64,000 nucleotides of DNA from Variovorax sp. PBS-H4 (GTDB taxonomy: Bacteria > Pseudomonadota > Gammaproteobacteria > Burkholderiales > Burkholderiaceae_C), in NCBI RefSeq assembly GCF_901827205.1, contig NZ_LR594675.1, positions 6,070,001-6,134,000 on the forward strand, written 5' to 3'. The notes under the pieces are model-generated. The model had not been told where the DNA came from, made no database searches, and saw only the letters and a program-made list of their open reading frames with translations. Below, piece after piece: positions 18,348-27,905 of the stretch. The first letter of the stretch is position 1; each line of letters begins with the position of its first letter. The translations under genes and the position numbers were made by a program.

Positions 18348-18571
18348 GTCTGACTCCTTGCATCAGCAAGGCCACGGGGCGTCTGCGGGGTCGATCCATG
18401 CAGCCCGGAGCCTTCGGAAGCCGAAGCCCCCTTTGTTGACCGAGGGCCTCCCTACCCTTGTCGGACAACGCCTGATGCGCCCGTCGTCATCAGCAGCTCG
18501 CCGGGCTGGACGGAAAAGGAAGGACCGACCGTCAAATCGCGTCAGCGACTGACGGTTTGGTCACTCGCACT

Positions 18572-18793
18572 TCAGTGAGGCTCGCGAGGCTGGACGAACG
18601 GTGTCGCGTACTCGCGGCCAATCATCCCGCGGGCGAAGAGATAGTTGTTGCGAGCCTTCTCGCTCATCGCGTCGAGGTTGACCAGGCCCGTGCTGTCGCA
18701 CGGGAAGGCCAACGCACGGCCTTGGTTGAACAGCGACTGAAACCGGATCTCGAACGCGGCTGCAGTCTGCATCGAAGAAGAGCTGTGCGACAT
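18572..18793 (-). CDS. Conserved hypothetical 73-residue protein
   Basis: A 73-residue protein starting MSHSSSSMQTAAAFEIRF, with NQGRALAFPCDSTGLVNLD and SEKARNNYLFARGMIGRE. The last part has the look of a conserved small Burkholderiales protein, although I cannot name the family. AGGAG six bases before the ATG at 18793 supports this start over the longer frame to 19015, whose extra 74 residues are arginine-rich shadow sequence. No signal peptide or membrane helix. Function unknown; no close operon partner. Confidence 0.65.
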   Translation of the reverse strand: MSHSSSSMQTAAAFEIRFQSLFNQGRALAFPCDSTGLVNLDAMSEKARNNYLFARGMIGREYATPFVQPREPH

Positions 18794-19044
18794 GAACGTC
18801 TCCTGCGGGCGGCAAAGCCTGGTGCCCTGAATCAATAAAAGGCTGGCGCGGAACCCCGCTCGCCGATCCACTTGCATCAATCGTGCCGGGCTCATCCGGA
18901 TAACGATCCGCAGGGCTCGCGGGCCTAGGGGATTACGCAAAAAAGACGGTGCCGCTTGTGCGGAATGCCACGATCTGCGAGATTTGGGCGCAACTTTTCG
19001 ACGCGCGCTTGCCAATGGCCTCGTTGGTCATCGCCTGCCCATGC

Positions 19045-20235
19045 TCATTCGCCCTGCTCCAGGCATTTCCCGGCTCGAATGACGGTGCGTCGCCGTCCGG
19101 CCGCGTCCAGCAGTTCGTACTCGTCGCGCGCGGCCAGCAGCACCAGGTCAGCCGGGCAACCCGGCGCGAGGCGGCCATCCCATGGCAGCCCCAGCGCACG
19201 CGCGGGGCTGACGGTGACTGCGTCCAGCCAGTCGACAGCCGGTGCCAGGTGTGCGACCTGGACGCCGAGGCCGAAGGTCTCGACCAGGTCGTAGCCCCCG
19301 TAGGGGTAGAAGGCATCCTGCACGTTGTCGGTGGCCAGGCTCGCGCGCAGCCCCAGCGCCGCAGCCTCGCGGATGCGGGTGATGCCGCGCGGCACCGGCG
19401 TGCGGTCCCAGGCGCCCTGCAGGTACAGATTGGTGGTGGGAAGGGCCACCAGGTGCAGGCCGGCCTCGGCGCACTTGGCAAGGGTGTCGCGGGCGAAGCC
19501 CTCGTCCTGCACCGACAGCGAGCAGGCATGGCCGCAGACGACGCGCCCGTGCCATCCGCGCGCGATCGCCAGCTGCGCGATGCTGCGCAGGCCCGTGGCG
19601 TCGGCATCCAGTCCCTCGTCCACGTGGAAGTCCAGTGCCAGCCCGTAATGCTGCGCCAGGTCGAAGACGCGGCCCAGCTTGTGGACGATCCCTTCGTTGC
19701 GATAGACAAAGGCGCCCAGCACGCCGCCCGCGCCGTGCACGGCCTGCGCGATGCGCTCACCGGCGGCCGGGTCGGCATAGGCATCGAGCGGCACCAGCGC
19801 GACGAACTGCAGCATGACGCGGTCCCGCCATTGCGCGCGCAGCGCCTCGAAAACGGCGAGCGAAGCCGGTGCGTCGTCGCCGATCCAGTCCAGGTGCGTG
19901 CGCAGCGCGCGCGTGCCGGCACGCCAGGCCTCGTCGAGGGCTCGCGTCATGCGCGCACGCAGCGTCTCGGCCGTCCAGCTGGCGCGGTGCGCGGCCATGC
20001 GCTCGATGGCCGTGAACAGGCTGCCCTCGGCTGCGCCAACGTCCTGCACGGTGTAGTTCTTGTCGATGTGGGCGTGCGCATCGACAAAGGCGCTCAGCAG
20101 GGTGCCGCGCGCCGCCTCCCGGCTTGGCGCAATGGCGGCGACCCGGGCGCCGTCGAGCACCACGTCGAAGACTTCGGCCCCGTCCGCCGCGAAGCCCCGC
20201 AGCCGCGGTGGAATCCGTACCGCCTCGAGCTTCAT
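19045..20235 (-). CDS. CodA-like amidohydrolase
   Basis: A 396-residue metal-dependent hydrolase of the cytosine deaminase (CodA) branch of the amidohydrolase superfamily. The full catalytic set is visible: HxH metal ligands in FVDAHAHIDKNYT (~residue 50-60), HVDE with the catalytic Glu, CGHACSL with the metal His, and ATDNVQDAFYPYGG with the catalytic Asp. The longer frame to 20637 lies inside the otnI gene and is rejected. Its ATG overlaps the otnI stop as ATGA, so it is translated with the tetronate operon. Its substrate in that setting is unknown: pyrimidine-type deamination is the family precedent, but hydrolysis of a related cyclic amide is possible. Confidence 0.87.
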   Translation of the reverse strand: MKLEAVRIPPRLRGFAADGAEVFDVVLDGARVAAIAPSREAARGTLLSAFVDAHAHIDKNYTVQDVGAAEGSLFTAIERMAAHRASWTAETLRARMTRALDEAWRAGTRALRTHLDWIGDDAPASLAVFEALRAQWRDRVMLQFVALVPLDAYADPAAGERIAQAVHGAGGVLGAFVYRNEGIVHKLGRVFDLAQHYGLALDFHVDEGLDADATGLRSIAQLAIARGWHGRVVCGHACSLSVQDEGFARDTLAKCAEAGLHLVALPTTNLYLQGAWDRTPVPRGITRIREAAALGLRASLATDNVQDAFYPYGGYDLVETFGLGVQVAHLAPAVDWLDAVTVSPARALGLPWDGRLAPGCPADLVLLAARDEYELLDAAGRRRTVIRAGKCLEQGE

Positions 20236-21047
20236 GCGCGCGGCAGGGCGCGCAGCCAACCCAGACCGTCGGAGGTGCCGCGGGCGACGGCCCCGCGCGC
20301 CGGCCGGTATTCGCAGCCGACCCAGCCCTCCCAGCCACATTGCGCCGCCACCTCGTCGATCACCCGGAACAGGTAAGGGTGGTTGAGCTCGCCGACGTCG
20401 GGCTCGTGGCGCTCGGGCACACCCGCGATCTGGAAATGGCCGACGCGGCCGGTGGGCAGGTACTTTCGAATCTTCATCGCCACGTCGCCCTCGACGATCT
20501 GGCAGTGGTACAGGTCCATCTGCACCTTGAGGTTGGGCGCTCCCACCGCTTCGGCGATCTCGTGCGCATGGTCTTGGCGGTTGAGGAAGAAGCGCGGAAT
20601 GTCGCGCGTGTTGATGGGCTCGATGAGCAGGTCGCACCCGGCCTGGGCTGCCTCGGCCGCAGCCCAGCGCAGGTTGTCGATGTAGGTGGGCTGCACCGCC
20701 TCGCGCTCCACCCCCGCCGGCACCAGGCCCGCCATGACGTGCACGCGGGGACAGCTCAGGGCCTCTGCATAGTCCAGGGCCTTCCGCAGGGCCTCGCGGA
20801 ACTCGGCCTCACGCCCCGGAAGGCAGGCCAGACCGCGCTCGCCGGCCTCCCAGTCGCCGGGCGGGCTGTTGAAGAGCACCTGCTGCAGGCCATTGGCCGA
20901 GAGCCGCGCCGCGAGCTCGCGCCGCTCGTATGAATAAGGAAAGAGGTACTCGACGGCCTGGAAGCCGTCCTTCGCAGCGGCCTCGAAGCGGTCGATGAAA
21001 TCGAGCTCGGGGTAGAGCATCGAGAGGTTGGCGGCGAAGCGTGGCAT
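20232..21047 (-). CDS. otnI: 2-oxo-tetronate isomerase OtnI (hydroxypyruvate isomerase family)
   Basis: A 271-residue TIM-barrel isomerase of the Hyi family: MPRFAANLSMLYPELDFIDRF start, the conserved DLLIEPINTRDIPRFFLN segment, and VQMDLYHCQIVEGD. In the characterised threonate/erythronate pathways OtnI converts 2-oxo-tetronate to 3-oxo-tetronate. Context (ltnD, otnK, otnC immediately upstream) supports OtnI rather than a glyoxylate-pathway Hyi. AAGGA precedes the ATG at 21047; the longer frame to 21149 overlaps otnC. The stop overlaps the amidohydrolase start. Confidence 0.9.
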   Translation of the reverse strand: MPRFAANLSMLYPELDFIDRFEAAAKDGFQAVEYLFPYSYERRELAARLSANGLQQVLFNSPPGDWEAGERGLACLPGREAEFREALRKALDYAEALSCPRVHVMAGLVPAGVEREAVQPTYIDNLRWAAAEAAQAGCDLLIEPINTRDIPRFFLNRQDHAHEIAEAVGAPNLKVQMDLYHCQIVEGDVAMKIRKYLPTGRVGHFQIAGVPERHEPDVGELNHPYLFRVIDEVAAQCGWEGWVGCEYRPARGAVARGTSDGLGWLRALPRA

Positions 21048-21064
21048 GGAATGTCCTTGGTGTC

Positions 21065-21727
21065 TTACCAGCGCGCGCCGAAGTGGCGGCGCAGTTCGTC
21101 GATCCGGGATGGCGCGAGCGGTTGCGCCGACTGCCTGTTCAACAGCCACAGGCGGGCAGTCTCTTCGAGCTCCTCCAGCACGGCCATGGCGGCGGCCGGC
21201 GTGTCGTGCCAGACGTTGGGGCCCAGGCGCTCCAGCATGACCGCGCGAATCGGCGTGCCGCGCTCGCCGTAGCGCCCGATGGCCTGGGCCACCTGCTCAG
21301 CCGCGCCGGGCGCGCCTGGACGGTGGTAGGGGATCACCGGCACGTGGCCGACCTTCATCACGAAATAGGGCGTGAGTGCCGGCAGCAGCTCCTCGCCGGG
21401 CGCGTCGAGCGTCAACGTCACGCAATGCGTGCTGTGCGTGTGGATCACGCAGCGCGTGCCGGAGTCGAAGCGCATGGCGGCGGCGTGGATGCGGGCGTGC
21501 AGTGCGATCGTCTTGCTGGCCCGGTCTCCGCTTGTCTGGTTCAAGTCGGCGTCGAGCCGGGCAAGCTTCGCCGGGTCGAGAAACCCAAGGCAGGCATCGG
21601 TCGGGGTGATGAGATAGCCTTCGTCCAGCCGCACGCTGATGTTGCCGGCGGTGGCGTGCACAAGACCGCGATCGAACAGGCTGCGGCCGACGCGGCAGAT
21701 CTCGTCGCGTGCCTGGGTTTCATTCAT
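21065..21727 (-). CDS. otnC: 3-oxo-tetronate 4-phosphate decarboxylase OtnC (class II aldolase family)
   Basis: A 220-residue zinc-dependent class II aldolase/adducin-family protein. Visible motifs are TAGNISVR near residue 28, a phosphate-binding segment with TPTDACLGF, and the metal site in CVIHTHSTHCVTL (~residues 93-105). In the pathway it decarboxylates 3-oxo-tetronate 4-phosphate to dihydroxyacetone phosphate. The ATG at 21727 forms an ATGA overlap with the otnK stop; the longer frame to 21829 is inside otnK. Genomic context makes the specific assignment strong. Confidence 0.9.
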   Translation of the reverse strand: MNETQARDEICRVGRSLFDRGLVHATAGNISVRLDEGYLITPTDACLGFLDPAKLARLDADLNQTSGDRASKTIALHARIHAAAMRFDSGTRCVIHTHSTHCVTLTLDAPGEELLPALTPYFVMKVGHVPVIPYHRPGAPGAAEQVAQAIGRYGERGTPIRAVMLERLGPNVWHDTPAAAMAVLEELEETARLWLLNRQSAQPLAPSRIDELRRHFGARW

Positions 21728-22986
21728 TCGAGCAATGTAAATGCTTTGGTGAAGAAGTCGTCGGTGCCGAAGTTGCCGGACTTCAGCGCAATGTGCAAGC
21801 CGGCGCCGCCCTCCACCTGGGCGTGGCACCAGGGGACGCCGGGATCGATCTGCGCGCCGATCTGCAGTTGCCCGATGCCCAGCGCCTGCACGCAGGCACC
21901 GGAGGTCTCACCGCCCGCCACCACCAGCTGCCGCACGCCCTGCGCGACGAGGCCGCGGGCAATGGCGGCCATGGTGCGCTCCACCATGGCGCCGGCCTCC
22001 TCGACCCCGAGCCGCCTTTGGACCGATTGAACAGCACCGGACGCCGCCGTCGAATAGACCAGCACCGGTCCGTCTTCGATCAAGGGCGCTGCCCAGGCCA
22101 GCGCCTCGGCCGCGACGTCTACACCCTCCGCGATGCCCAGCGGATCGATCGCCAACGCCGGCCGGCCTGATTCGATGAAGTGGCGCACCTGCCGGTTGGT
22201 GGCCAGCGAGCAGCTGCCGGAAACCACCGCCCGCAAGCCGCCCGCTACCGGAAGCGCGCTGGCGCCTGCGGAGGGGGCGATGCCGAAGTTGGCCGGCAGC
22301 CCGATGGCGACCCCCGAACCCGCCGTTACCAGCGGCATGTCCGCCAAGGCCGGGCCGAGCCGCAGCAGGTCGTCGTTCGAGACCGCGTCGACGATGGCAA
22401 TGCCCACGCCTTCGGCGCGCAGCGCGCCGATGCGCTCCCGGATCGCTTCCGGCCCGCGGGCAACCACCGCATGGTCGATCAGCCCGACCTTGCGGCGCGT
22501 CTGCGCCTGCAGCACTCGCACCAGGTTAGGGTCGGTCATCGGCGTGAGGGGATGGTTCTGCATTCCGCTTTCGTTGAGCAGCACCTCGCCCGCGAACAGG
22601 TATCCCTTGAACACGGTGCGCTTGTTGTCCGGAAAGGCAGGCGTGGCGATGGTGAAGTCGCAACCCATTGCATCCATCAGCGCCTCGCTTACCGGGCCGA
22701 TGTTGCCTGCGGGCGTGCTGTCGAAGGTGGAGCAGTACTTGAAATAGATCTGCCGCGCGCCTTCCCCCTGAAGCCGGCGCAGCGCTTCGAGCGATTGCGC
22801 CACCGCCTGGGCCGGTGCAATGGTGCGCGACTTCAGTGCCACCACCACCGCATCCACATCGGCGGCAAGCGGTGCGCTCGGCACGCCGATCGTTTGGACC
22901 ACGCGCATGCCGGCGCGCACCAGGTTGTTGGCAAGATCGGTGGCGCCGGTGAAATCGTCGGCGATGCAGCCCAGCAGCAAGGTCAT
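21724..22986 (-). CDS. otnK: 3-oxo-tetronate kinase OtnK (DUF1537 / four-carbon acid sugar kinase)
   Basis: A 420-residue kinase starting MTLLLGCIADDFTGATDLAN, the diagnostic N-terminus of the four-carbon acid sugar kinase family. The C-terminal nucleotide-binding half carries VVSGSCSLATNRQV and VVAGGETSGACVQALG. It phosphorylates 3-oxo-tetronate (from threonate or erythronate) on the 4-position using ATP. The frame continues upstream to 23805 through ltnD in another register, but the family N-terminus fixes the ATG at 22986, 8 bases after the ltnD stop. Confidence 0.93.
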   Translation of the reverse strand: MTLLLGCIADDFTGATDLANNLVRAGMRVVQTIGVPSAPLAADVDAVVVALKSRTIAPAQAVAQSLEALRRLQGEGARQIYFKYCSTFDSTPAGNIGPVSEALMDAMGCDFTIATPAFPDNKRTVFKGYLFAGEVLLNESGMQNHPLTPMTDPNLVRVLQAQTRRKVGLIDHAVVARGPEAIRERIGALRAEGVGIAIVDAVSNDDLLRLGPALADMPLVTAGSGVAIGLPANFGIAPSAGASALPVAGGLRAVVSGSCSLATNRQVRHFIESGRPALAIDPLGIAEGVDVAAEALAWAAPLIEDGPVLVYSTAASGAVQSVQRRLGVEEAGAMVERTMAAIARGLVAQGVRQLVVAGGETSGACVQALGIGQLQIGAQIDPGVPWCHAQVEGGAGLHIALKSGNFGTDDFFTKAFTLLE

Positions 22987-22994
22987 GGCTTGTT

Positions 22995-23891
22995 CTAGTC
23001 GGTGTTGGAAGGCGAGGGCAGCTCGATGCCCGGAAAAATCTTGATCACGGCGCTGTCGTCCTCCCGGGCGAAGCCTGCGCTGGAGGCTTGCATGAACATC
23101 TGGTGCGCGGTGGATGCCAGCGGCAGCGGAAACTTGCTGGCCCGCGCGGTGTCGAGCACCAGGCCGAGGTCCTTGACGAAGATGTCGACCGCCGACAGCG
23201 GCGTGTAGTCGCCCGCCAGGACATGGGCCATGCGGTTCTCGAACATCCAGCTGTTGCCTGCGCTGTGCGTGATGACTTCGTACAGCGCCTCGGCGGCCAC
23301 GCCCTCTCGCAGGCCCAGCGCCATGGCCTCGGCCGCGGCCGCGATATGCACGCCGGCCAGCAGCTGGTTGATGATCTTGACCTTGCTGCCGGCGCCGGCG
23401 CGGTCGCCCAGGCGGTAGACCTTTCCGGCCATGGCCTCGAGCAGCGCATCGGCCCTGGCGTAGGCCTCCGGCTTGGCCGAACTCATCACCGTCATCTGGC
23501 CGCTCGCGGCCTTGGCCGCGCCGCCCGAAATGGGCGCGTCGACGTAGTGGATGCCGGTGGTGCCGAGGCGCTCCTCGAGTGCGATCGACCAGTTCGGGTC
23601 CACGGTGGAGCACATCAAGAACACGCTGCCGGGCTTCATCGCGGCAGCCGCGCCCTGCTCGCCGAACAGCACGGCCTCGGTCTGCTCGGCGTTGACCACG
23701 ACCGACACCAGCAGCTCGCATTCGGCTGCCACCTGCGCCGGCGTGGCCCACGCGACGCCGCCCTGCTCTGCAAACGCGATGGCGGCGCCTGGACGCGCAT
23801 CGCACACATGCATCTCATAGCCCTTGCCGCGCAGCGTGGCGGCGATGCCCGCGCCCATGGCGCCCAGGCCGACGAGTCCTGCTTTTTTCAT
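22995..23891 (-). CDS. ltnD: L-threonate dehydrogenase LtnD
   Basis: A 298-residue beta-hydroxyacid dehydrogenase: Rossmann motif GLVGLGAMGAGIA at the N-terminus, substrate motif DAPISGGAAKAASGQM (~residue 120-135), catalytic-lysine segment SKVKIINQLLAGVH (~residue 170). It oxidises L-threonate to 2-oxo-L-threonate, the entry step to the OtnI/OtnK/OtnC route. It is the first gene of the operon; no regulator gene is adjacent, which is unusual for this type of catabolic locus. 2-hydroxy-3-oxopropionate reductase-like activity is the alternative, but the neighbours favour LtnD. Confidence 0.9.
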   Translation of the reverse strand: MKKAGLVGLGAMGAGIAATLRGKGYEMHVCDARPGAAIAFAEQGGVAWATPAQVAAECELLVSVVVNAEQTEAVLFGEQGAAAAMKPGSVFLMCSTVDPNWSIALEERLGTTGIHYVDAPISGGAAKAASGQMTVMSSAKPEAYARADALLEAMAGKVYRLGDRAGAGSKVKIINQLLAGVHIAAAAEAMALGLREGVAAEALYEVITHSAGNSWMFENRMAHVLAGDYTPLSAVDIFVKDLGLVLDTARASKFPLPLASTAHQMFMQASSAGFAREDDSAVIKIFPGIELPSPSNTD

Positions 23892-24120
23892 GGGGGTTCC
23901 AAAGGAGAGTGTCAGTGAAGGCTCGGTCTTTGCCGCCGGAGGCGCATGCTGGCAACTGCTCTTGTCCTGAGTCCCACCCGCGTGATAAGAGAATCGCCAG
24001 CGCGTGTCGCCGCTCGCGAAAGCCTGCTCAAGGGCGAAGTTTTCGCGCCAACCGGCTCGACGCCAGCAATCCGCTGCGTGCCGCCGCGCTGCACGTGCGC
24101 CTCGCCACGGCCTGCCGGGC

Positions 24121-24447
24121 TCAGCGGCCCGCGTGCGGGTGTTCGAAGGGCGCGCTGCTCCAGCCGAGCAGTTCGGCCAGCCGCCGGACGATCCACGTGG
24201 CTTCTGCCCCGGAGACGCCGGCCTCGGGCGTGCTCAGGCCGTCATGGATGCGCGTGAGGATCTCCGCTTCCAACGGTACCTCGACATGGTTCAGCACCTG
24301 CGCGTGGGAGACGAGGTGGTTGGCAAGGTCCTCGCAGACCTCGTAGCGGTCCCGCACCCTGGCAATCGGTTCGGTCAACCGCTGCCGCGCATCGGCATAG
24401 AGGGCGAAGAAGGAAGGCGGGATGTGGATCTGGTAATCGTCGGACAT
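24121..24447 (-). CDS. Conserved hypothetical 108-residue protein
   Basis: A 108-residue helical protein (MSDDYQIHIPPSFFALYADAR..., RYEVCEDLANHLVSHAQ, GVSGAEATWIVRRLAELLGW). I recognise the pattern from Comamonadaceae proteins that databases label as an ATPase with chaperone activity, but there is no P-loop or other ATPase motif here, so that label should not be trusted. No membrane segment. It lies downstream of a terminator and probably has its own promoter. Confidence 0.7.
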   Translation of the reverse strand: MSDDYQIHIPPSFFALYADARQRLTEPIARVRDRYEVCEDLANHLVSHAQVLNHVEVPLEAEILTRIHDGLSTPEAGVSGAEATWIVRRLAELLGWSSAPFEHPHAGR

Positions 24448-24464
24448 GCGCTGGTGGCCCCAAG

Positions 24465-24486
24465 AAAAACGCGCCCGTAGGCGCGT
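24465..24486 (-). terminator. Rho-independent terminator of infA2-dbpA operon
   Basis: On the minus strand a perfect 7-bp stem (ACGCGCC / GGCGCGT, plus-strand 24469-24475 and 24480-24486) with a 4-base loop is followed by a run of T (plus-strand AAAAA at 24465-24469). It follows the 56-residue gene. Confidence 0.75.
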
Positions 24487-24516
24487 CGTTCGTGCAAAGG
24501 GAAGAACCAGTGGGGC

Positions 24517-24687
24517 TCAGCCGCCCTTCTTGGCGCGCTTGCCGGGGTTCTTCTTGCTGCGGGTTGCTGTACCGCGCTCCAGGCTCACCTTCTGGCCTCC
24601 GCCCATCCGGGGCAGGGTGTAGCCGGACATCGGAACGGGCTTGGGAGTGGCCTTGCGGTCGGCCTCGGTGCGGATCTTCTGGGTCAT
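24517..24687 (-). CDS. Small basic protein downstream of dbpA
   Basis: A 56-residue, strongly basic protein (MTQKIRTEADRKATPKPVPMSGY..., ending KKNPGKRAKKGG) with no recognised domain. It sits 34 bases after dbpA on the same strand and is followed by a clear terminator, which supports it as the last gene of the infA2-dbpA unit. The charge suggests RNA binding or ribosome association, but this is inference. The longer frame to 24804 overlaps dbpA. Confidence 0.55.
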   Translation of the reverse strand: MTQKIRTEADRKATPKPVPMSGYTLPRMGGGQKVSLERGTATRSKKNPGKRAKKGG

Positions 24688-24721
24688 GAAAGGCTCGGTC
24701 AAAAAAGAAGGAAGGGCGACA

Positions 24722-26128
<1,407 letters not shown>

Positions 26129-26136
26129 GTCGATGC

Positions 26137-26403
26137 TCAGCGACGCGGGCCGTTGTTGCCGCCGGTCGGCGGCGGGCCGCGACGCTCCAGGTGCCGGAAG
26201 GTGATCCGGCCCTTGGTCAGGTCGTAGGGCGAGAGCTCAAGCGAGACCTTGTCGCCAGCCAGGATGCGGATGTGATGCTTGCGCATCTTGCCGCCGCTGT
26301 AGGCGATCAGTTGGTGACCGTTGTCCAGGGTCACGCGATAACGCGAGTCGGGCAGCACTTCGGTGACCGCACCGTTCATTTCGATCAGTTCTTCCTTGGG
26401 CAT
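26137..26403 (-). CDS. infA: Translation initiation factor IF-1, extended second-type copy
   Basis: An 88-residue S1/OB-fold protein: MPKEELIEMNGAVTEVLPDS, RYRVTLDNGHQLIAYSGGK, MRKHHIRILAGDKVSLELSPYDL. Standard IF-1 has 72 residues; this one has about 16 extra C-terminal residues rich in Pro, Gly and Arg (RRGPPPTGGNNGPRR). Betaproteobacteria often carry such a longer IF-1 in addition to the copy in the ribosomal-protein operon. The much longer open frame to 27111 is not coding above 26403. It is followed 8 bases later by dbpA, so IF-1 and a ribosome-assembly helicase share a transcript. Confidence 0.92.
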   Translation of the reverse strand: MPKEELIEMNGAVTEVLPDSRYRVTLDNGHQLIAYSGGKMRKHHIRILAGDKVSLELSPYDLTKGRITFRHLERRGPPPTGGNNGPRR

Positions 26404-26839
26404 GAGGACCTCTGAGGTTTGCGTGGATGATTGCGAATGGGCGCCTGCGCAAGGCGACACCGCCTTGCGCCTGAAAACAGTGAGAAGTGCGCAGGCCCGC
26501 CGGATCTGGCGCCCACCGGAGCGGACAGCGCGCTCTATTCGCTTCAATGAAGTACGAAGGCAGTGGCGGCATTCACGGGCACCCGGCCTGGCGCACCAAC
26601 ACACTGCGTGACCAGCCGAGAAAGAGCCTGAGGATTCCAGGTCGGCCGGGGAGTGACGAATGCTTCGTCGACTATCGAAGCGAACCCCACATTCTAACCG
26701 CTCTGGCATGACTGTTGCTCGACGCTGTCGCTGCCAGCACCAAAGCCCATGGGCCCGGAACGACATCGCGCAGCAGGCTTGCGAGGGCCCGGCCCCGGGG
26801 CGCACCATCGCGTCAACCATCGTTGCGAGGAGCGCGGCC
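26404..26839. other. 436-base intergenic region between infA2 and the DegP-like gene
   Basis: Divergent upstream region for infA2 (leftward) and the DegP-like gene (rightward). Besides the leader hairpin at 26447-26470 there is a 6-bp inverted repeat GCTTCG/CGAAGC at 26662-26681 and, on the minus strand, a TAGAAT (-10-like) at 26696-26691 without a good -35. I see no convincing gene; frames crossing it have no family similarity. Confidence 0.5.
26447..26470. promoter_or_regulatory. Perfect 10-bp hairpin in the infA2 leader
   Basis: GCGCAAGGCG, a 4-base loop, and CGCCTTGCGC form a perfect inverted repeat 44-67 bases upstream of the infA2 start. Neither strand has a following T run, so it is not a simple terminator. 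If transcribed it would form a stable leader hairpin; it could also be a protein-binding site. Confidence 0.5.
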
Positions 26840-27898
26840 ATGAAAGATCCAGTATCGTCCCGGCGGCTCCAGTTGCTCGTCGCTGGGATCTTCTGGCTGC
26901 TCGTGCTGGCGGCCGTGCCCCTGGCCCTCGCCGCCACGCCGCCGCTGCCGGATGCTTCCTCGTCCCAAGTCCAGGCCCTGCAACGCGCAGGCGACGCGGT
27001 GGTGGCGCTCCGCGTCACCGCAACCGAGGGTGCAACCTCGGCCGAAAACCTGGGCGCGCGGCGCTCCGGCTCGGGTGTAGTGATCGGGCCGGACGGGCTG
27101 ATCCTCACCATCGGCTACCTGTTGCTCGAGGCCGAGACTATCGAGGTCACGACGCAGGACGACCGCACCCTGCCCGCACGCCAGGTCGCTTATGACCTCG
27201 CGACCGGCTTCGGGCTGTTGCGGACGTTGGTGCCGTTGCGAGGCATCGCGCCGGTGCCGCTCGCGGGAGTCGACGGCCTGAGCCCCGGCGAGCCCCTGCT
27301 GGTTGCCACCGGTGGCGACAGCGGCACCGAAGTGGGCTTTACCGGGCTGGTGGCCGTGCGGCCCTTCACGGGCTACTGGGAGTACCACATCGAGTCGGCC
27401 CTCTTCACCAGTCCTCCGGTGCCCAACCACAGCGGGGCGCCCCTTTTCAACCGCAATGGCGAGCTGCTGGGCATCGGCAGCCTGCTCGTCCTCGAGACCG
27501 CCGAGGGCCAGGGGCAGCGGGTGATTCCGGGAAACATGTTCGTGCCCGTCGAGTTGCTGCGGCCGGTGCTGGACGAAATGCAGGCCACCGGCCGCAGCCG
27601 TGCAAGCATCCGGCCGTGGCTGGGCGTGTCGTCGTCGGAGCGCGACGGCCATGTCGAGATCGTGCGGGTCGACCGCCAGGGCCCGGCGCTTGCTGCCGGG
27701 CTCGAGCCGGGAGACGTGGTGCTGGAGGTGGACGGCATCCAGGTGGCCACGCTCGAGGCCTTCTACAAGCAGCTCTGGAAGCGCCCGGCGCCCGACGTCG
27801 AAGTGGAACTCACGGTGCAGCAGGGTTCGCAGACGCGCAAGGTGCGCGTTCATGCGGTGGACCGCATGAAGACGCTGCGCAAGCCTGCCGGAATCTAG
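26840..27898 (+). CDS. DegP/HtrA-like protein with PDZ domain, catalytic triad broken
   Basis: A 352-residue exported or membrane-anchored protein: N-terminal hydrophobic segment (LLVAGIFWLLVLAAVPLALAA, residues ~11-31), trypsin-like domain (~40-240), one PDZ domain (~250-345, with GPALAAGLEPGDVVLEVDG). Aligned by eye to HtrA proteases, the catalytic His of the TNxH motif is Tyr (TIGYLLL), the catalytic Asp of DPRTD is Gly (DLATGFG), and only the Ser is kept (NHSGAPLFN). It is therefore probably not a protease and may act as a binding or chaperone protein in the periplasm. The start at 26840 is chosen because the signal segment begins there. Confidence 0.85.
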   Translation: MKDPVSSRRLQLLVAGIFWLLVLAAVPLALAATPPLPDASSSQVQALQRAGDAVVALRVTATEGATSAENLGARRSGSGVVIGPDGLILTIGYLLLEAETIEVTTQDDRTLPARQVAYDLATGFGLLRTLVPLRGIAPVPLAGVDGLSPGEPLLVATGGDSGTEVGFTGLVAVRPFTGYWEYHIESALFTSPPVPNHSGAPLFNRNGELLGIGSLLVLETAEGQGQRVIPGNMFVPVELLRPVLDEMQATGRSRASIRPWLGVSSSERDGHVEIVRVDRQGPALAAGLEPGDVVLEVDGIQVATLEAFYKQLWKRPAPDVEVELTVQQGSQTRKVRVHAVDRMKTLRKPAGI

Positions 27899-27905
27899 GG
27901 CGGCC

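Noticed and set aside
18529..18555. Nested inverted repeats (CCGTCA/TGACGG, CGTCAG/CTGACG)
   Set aside because: Two overlapping short stems with no T run; could not assign as terminator or operator.
18937..18969. Possible terminator for the tetronate operon (A run plus CCGC/GCGG hairpin)
   Set aside because: Only a 4-bp perfect stem with poor extension; not strong enough to call.
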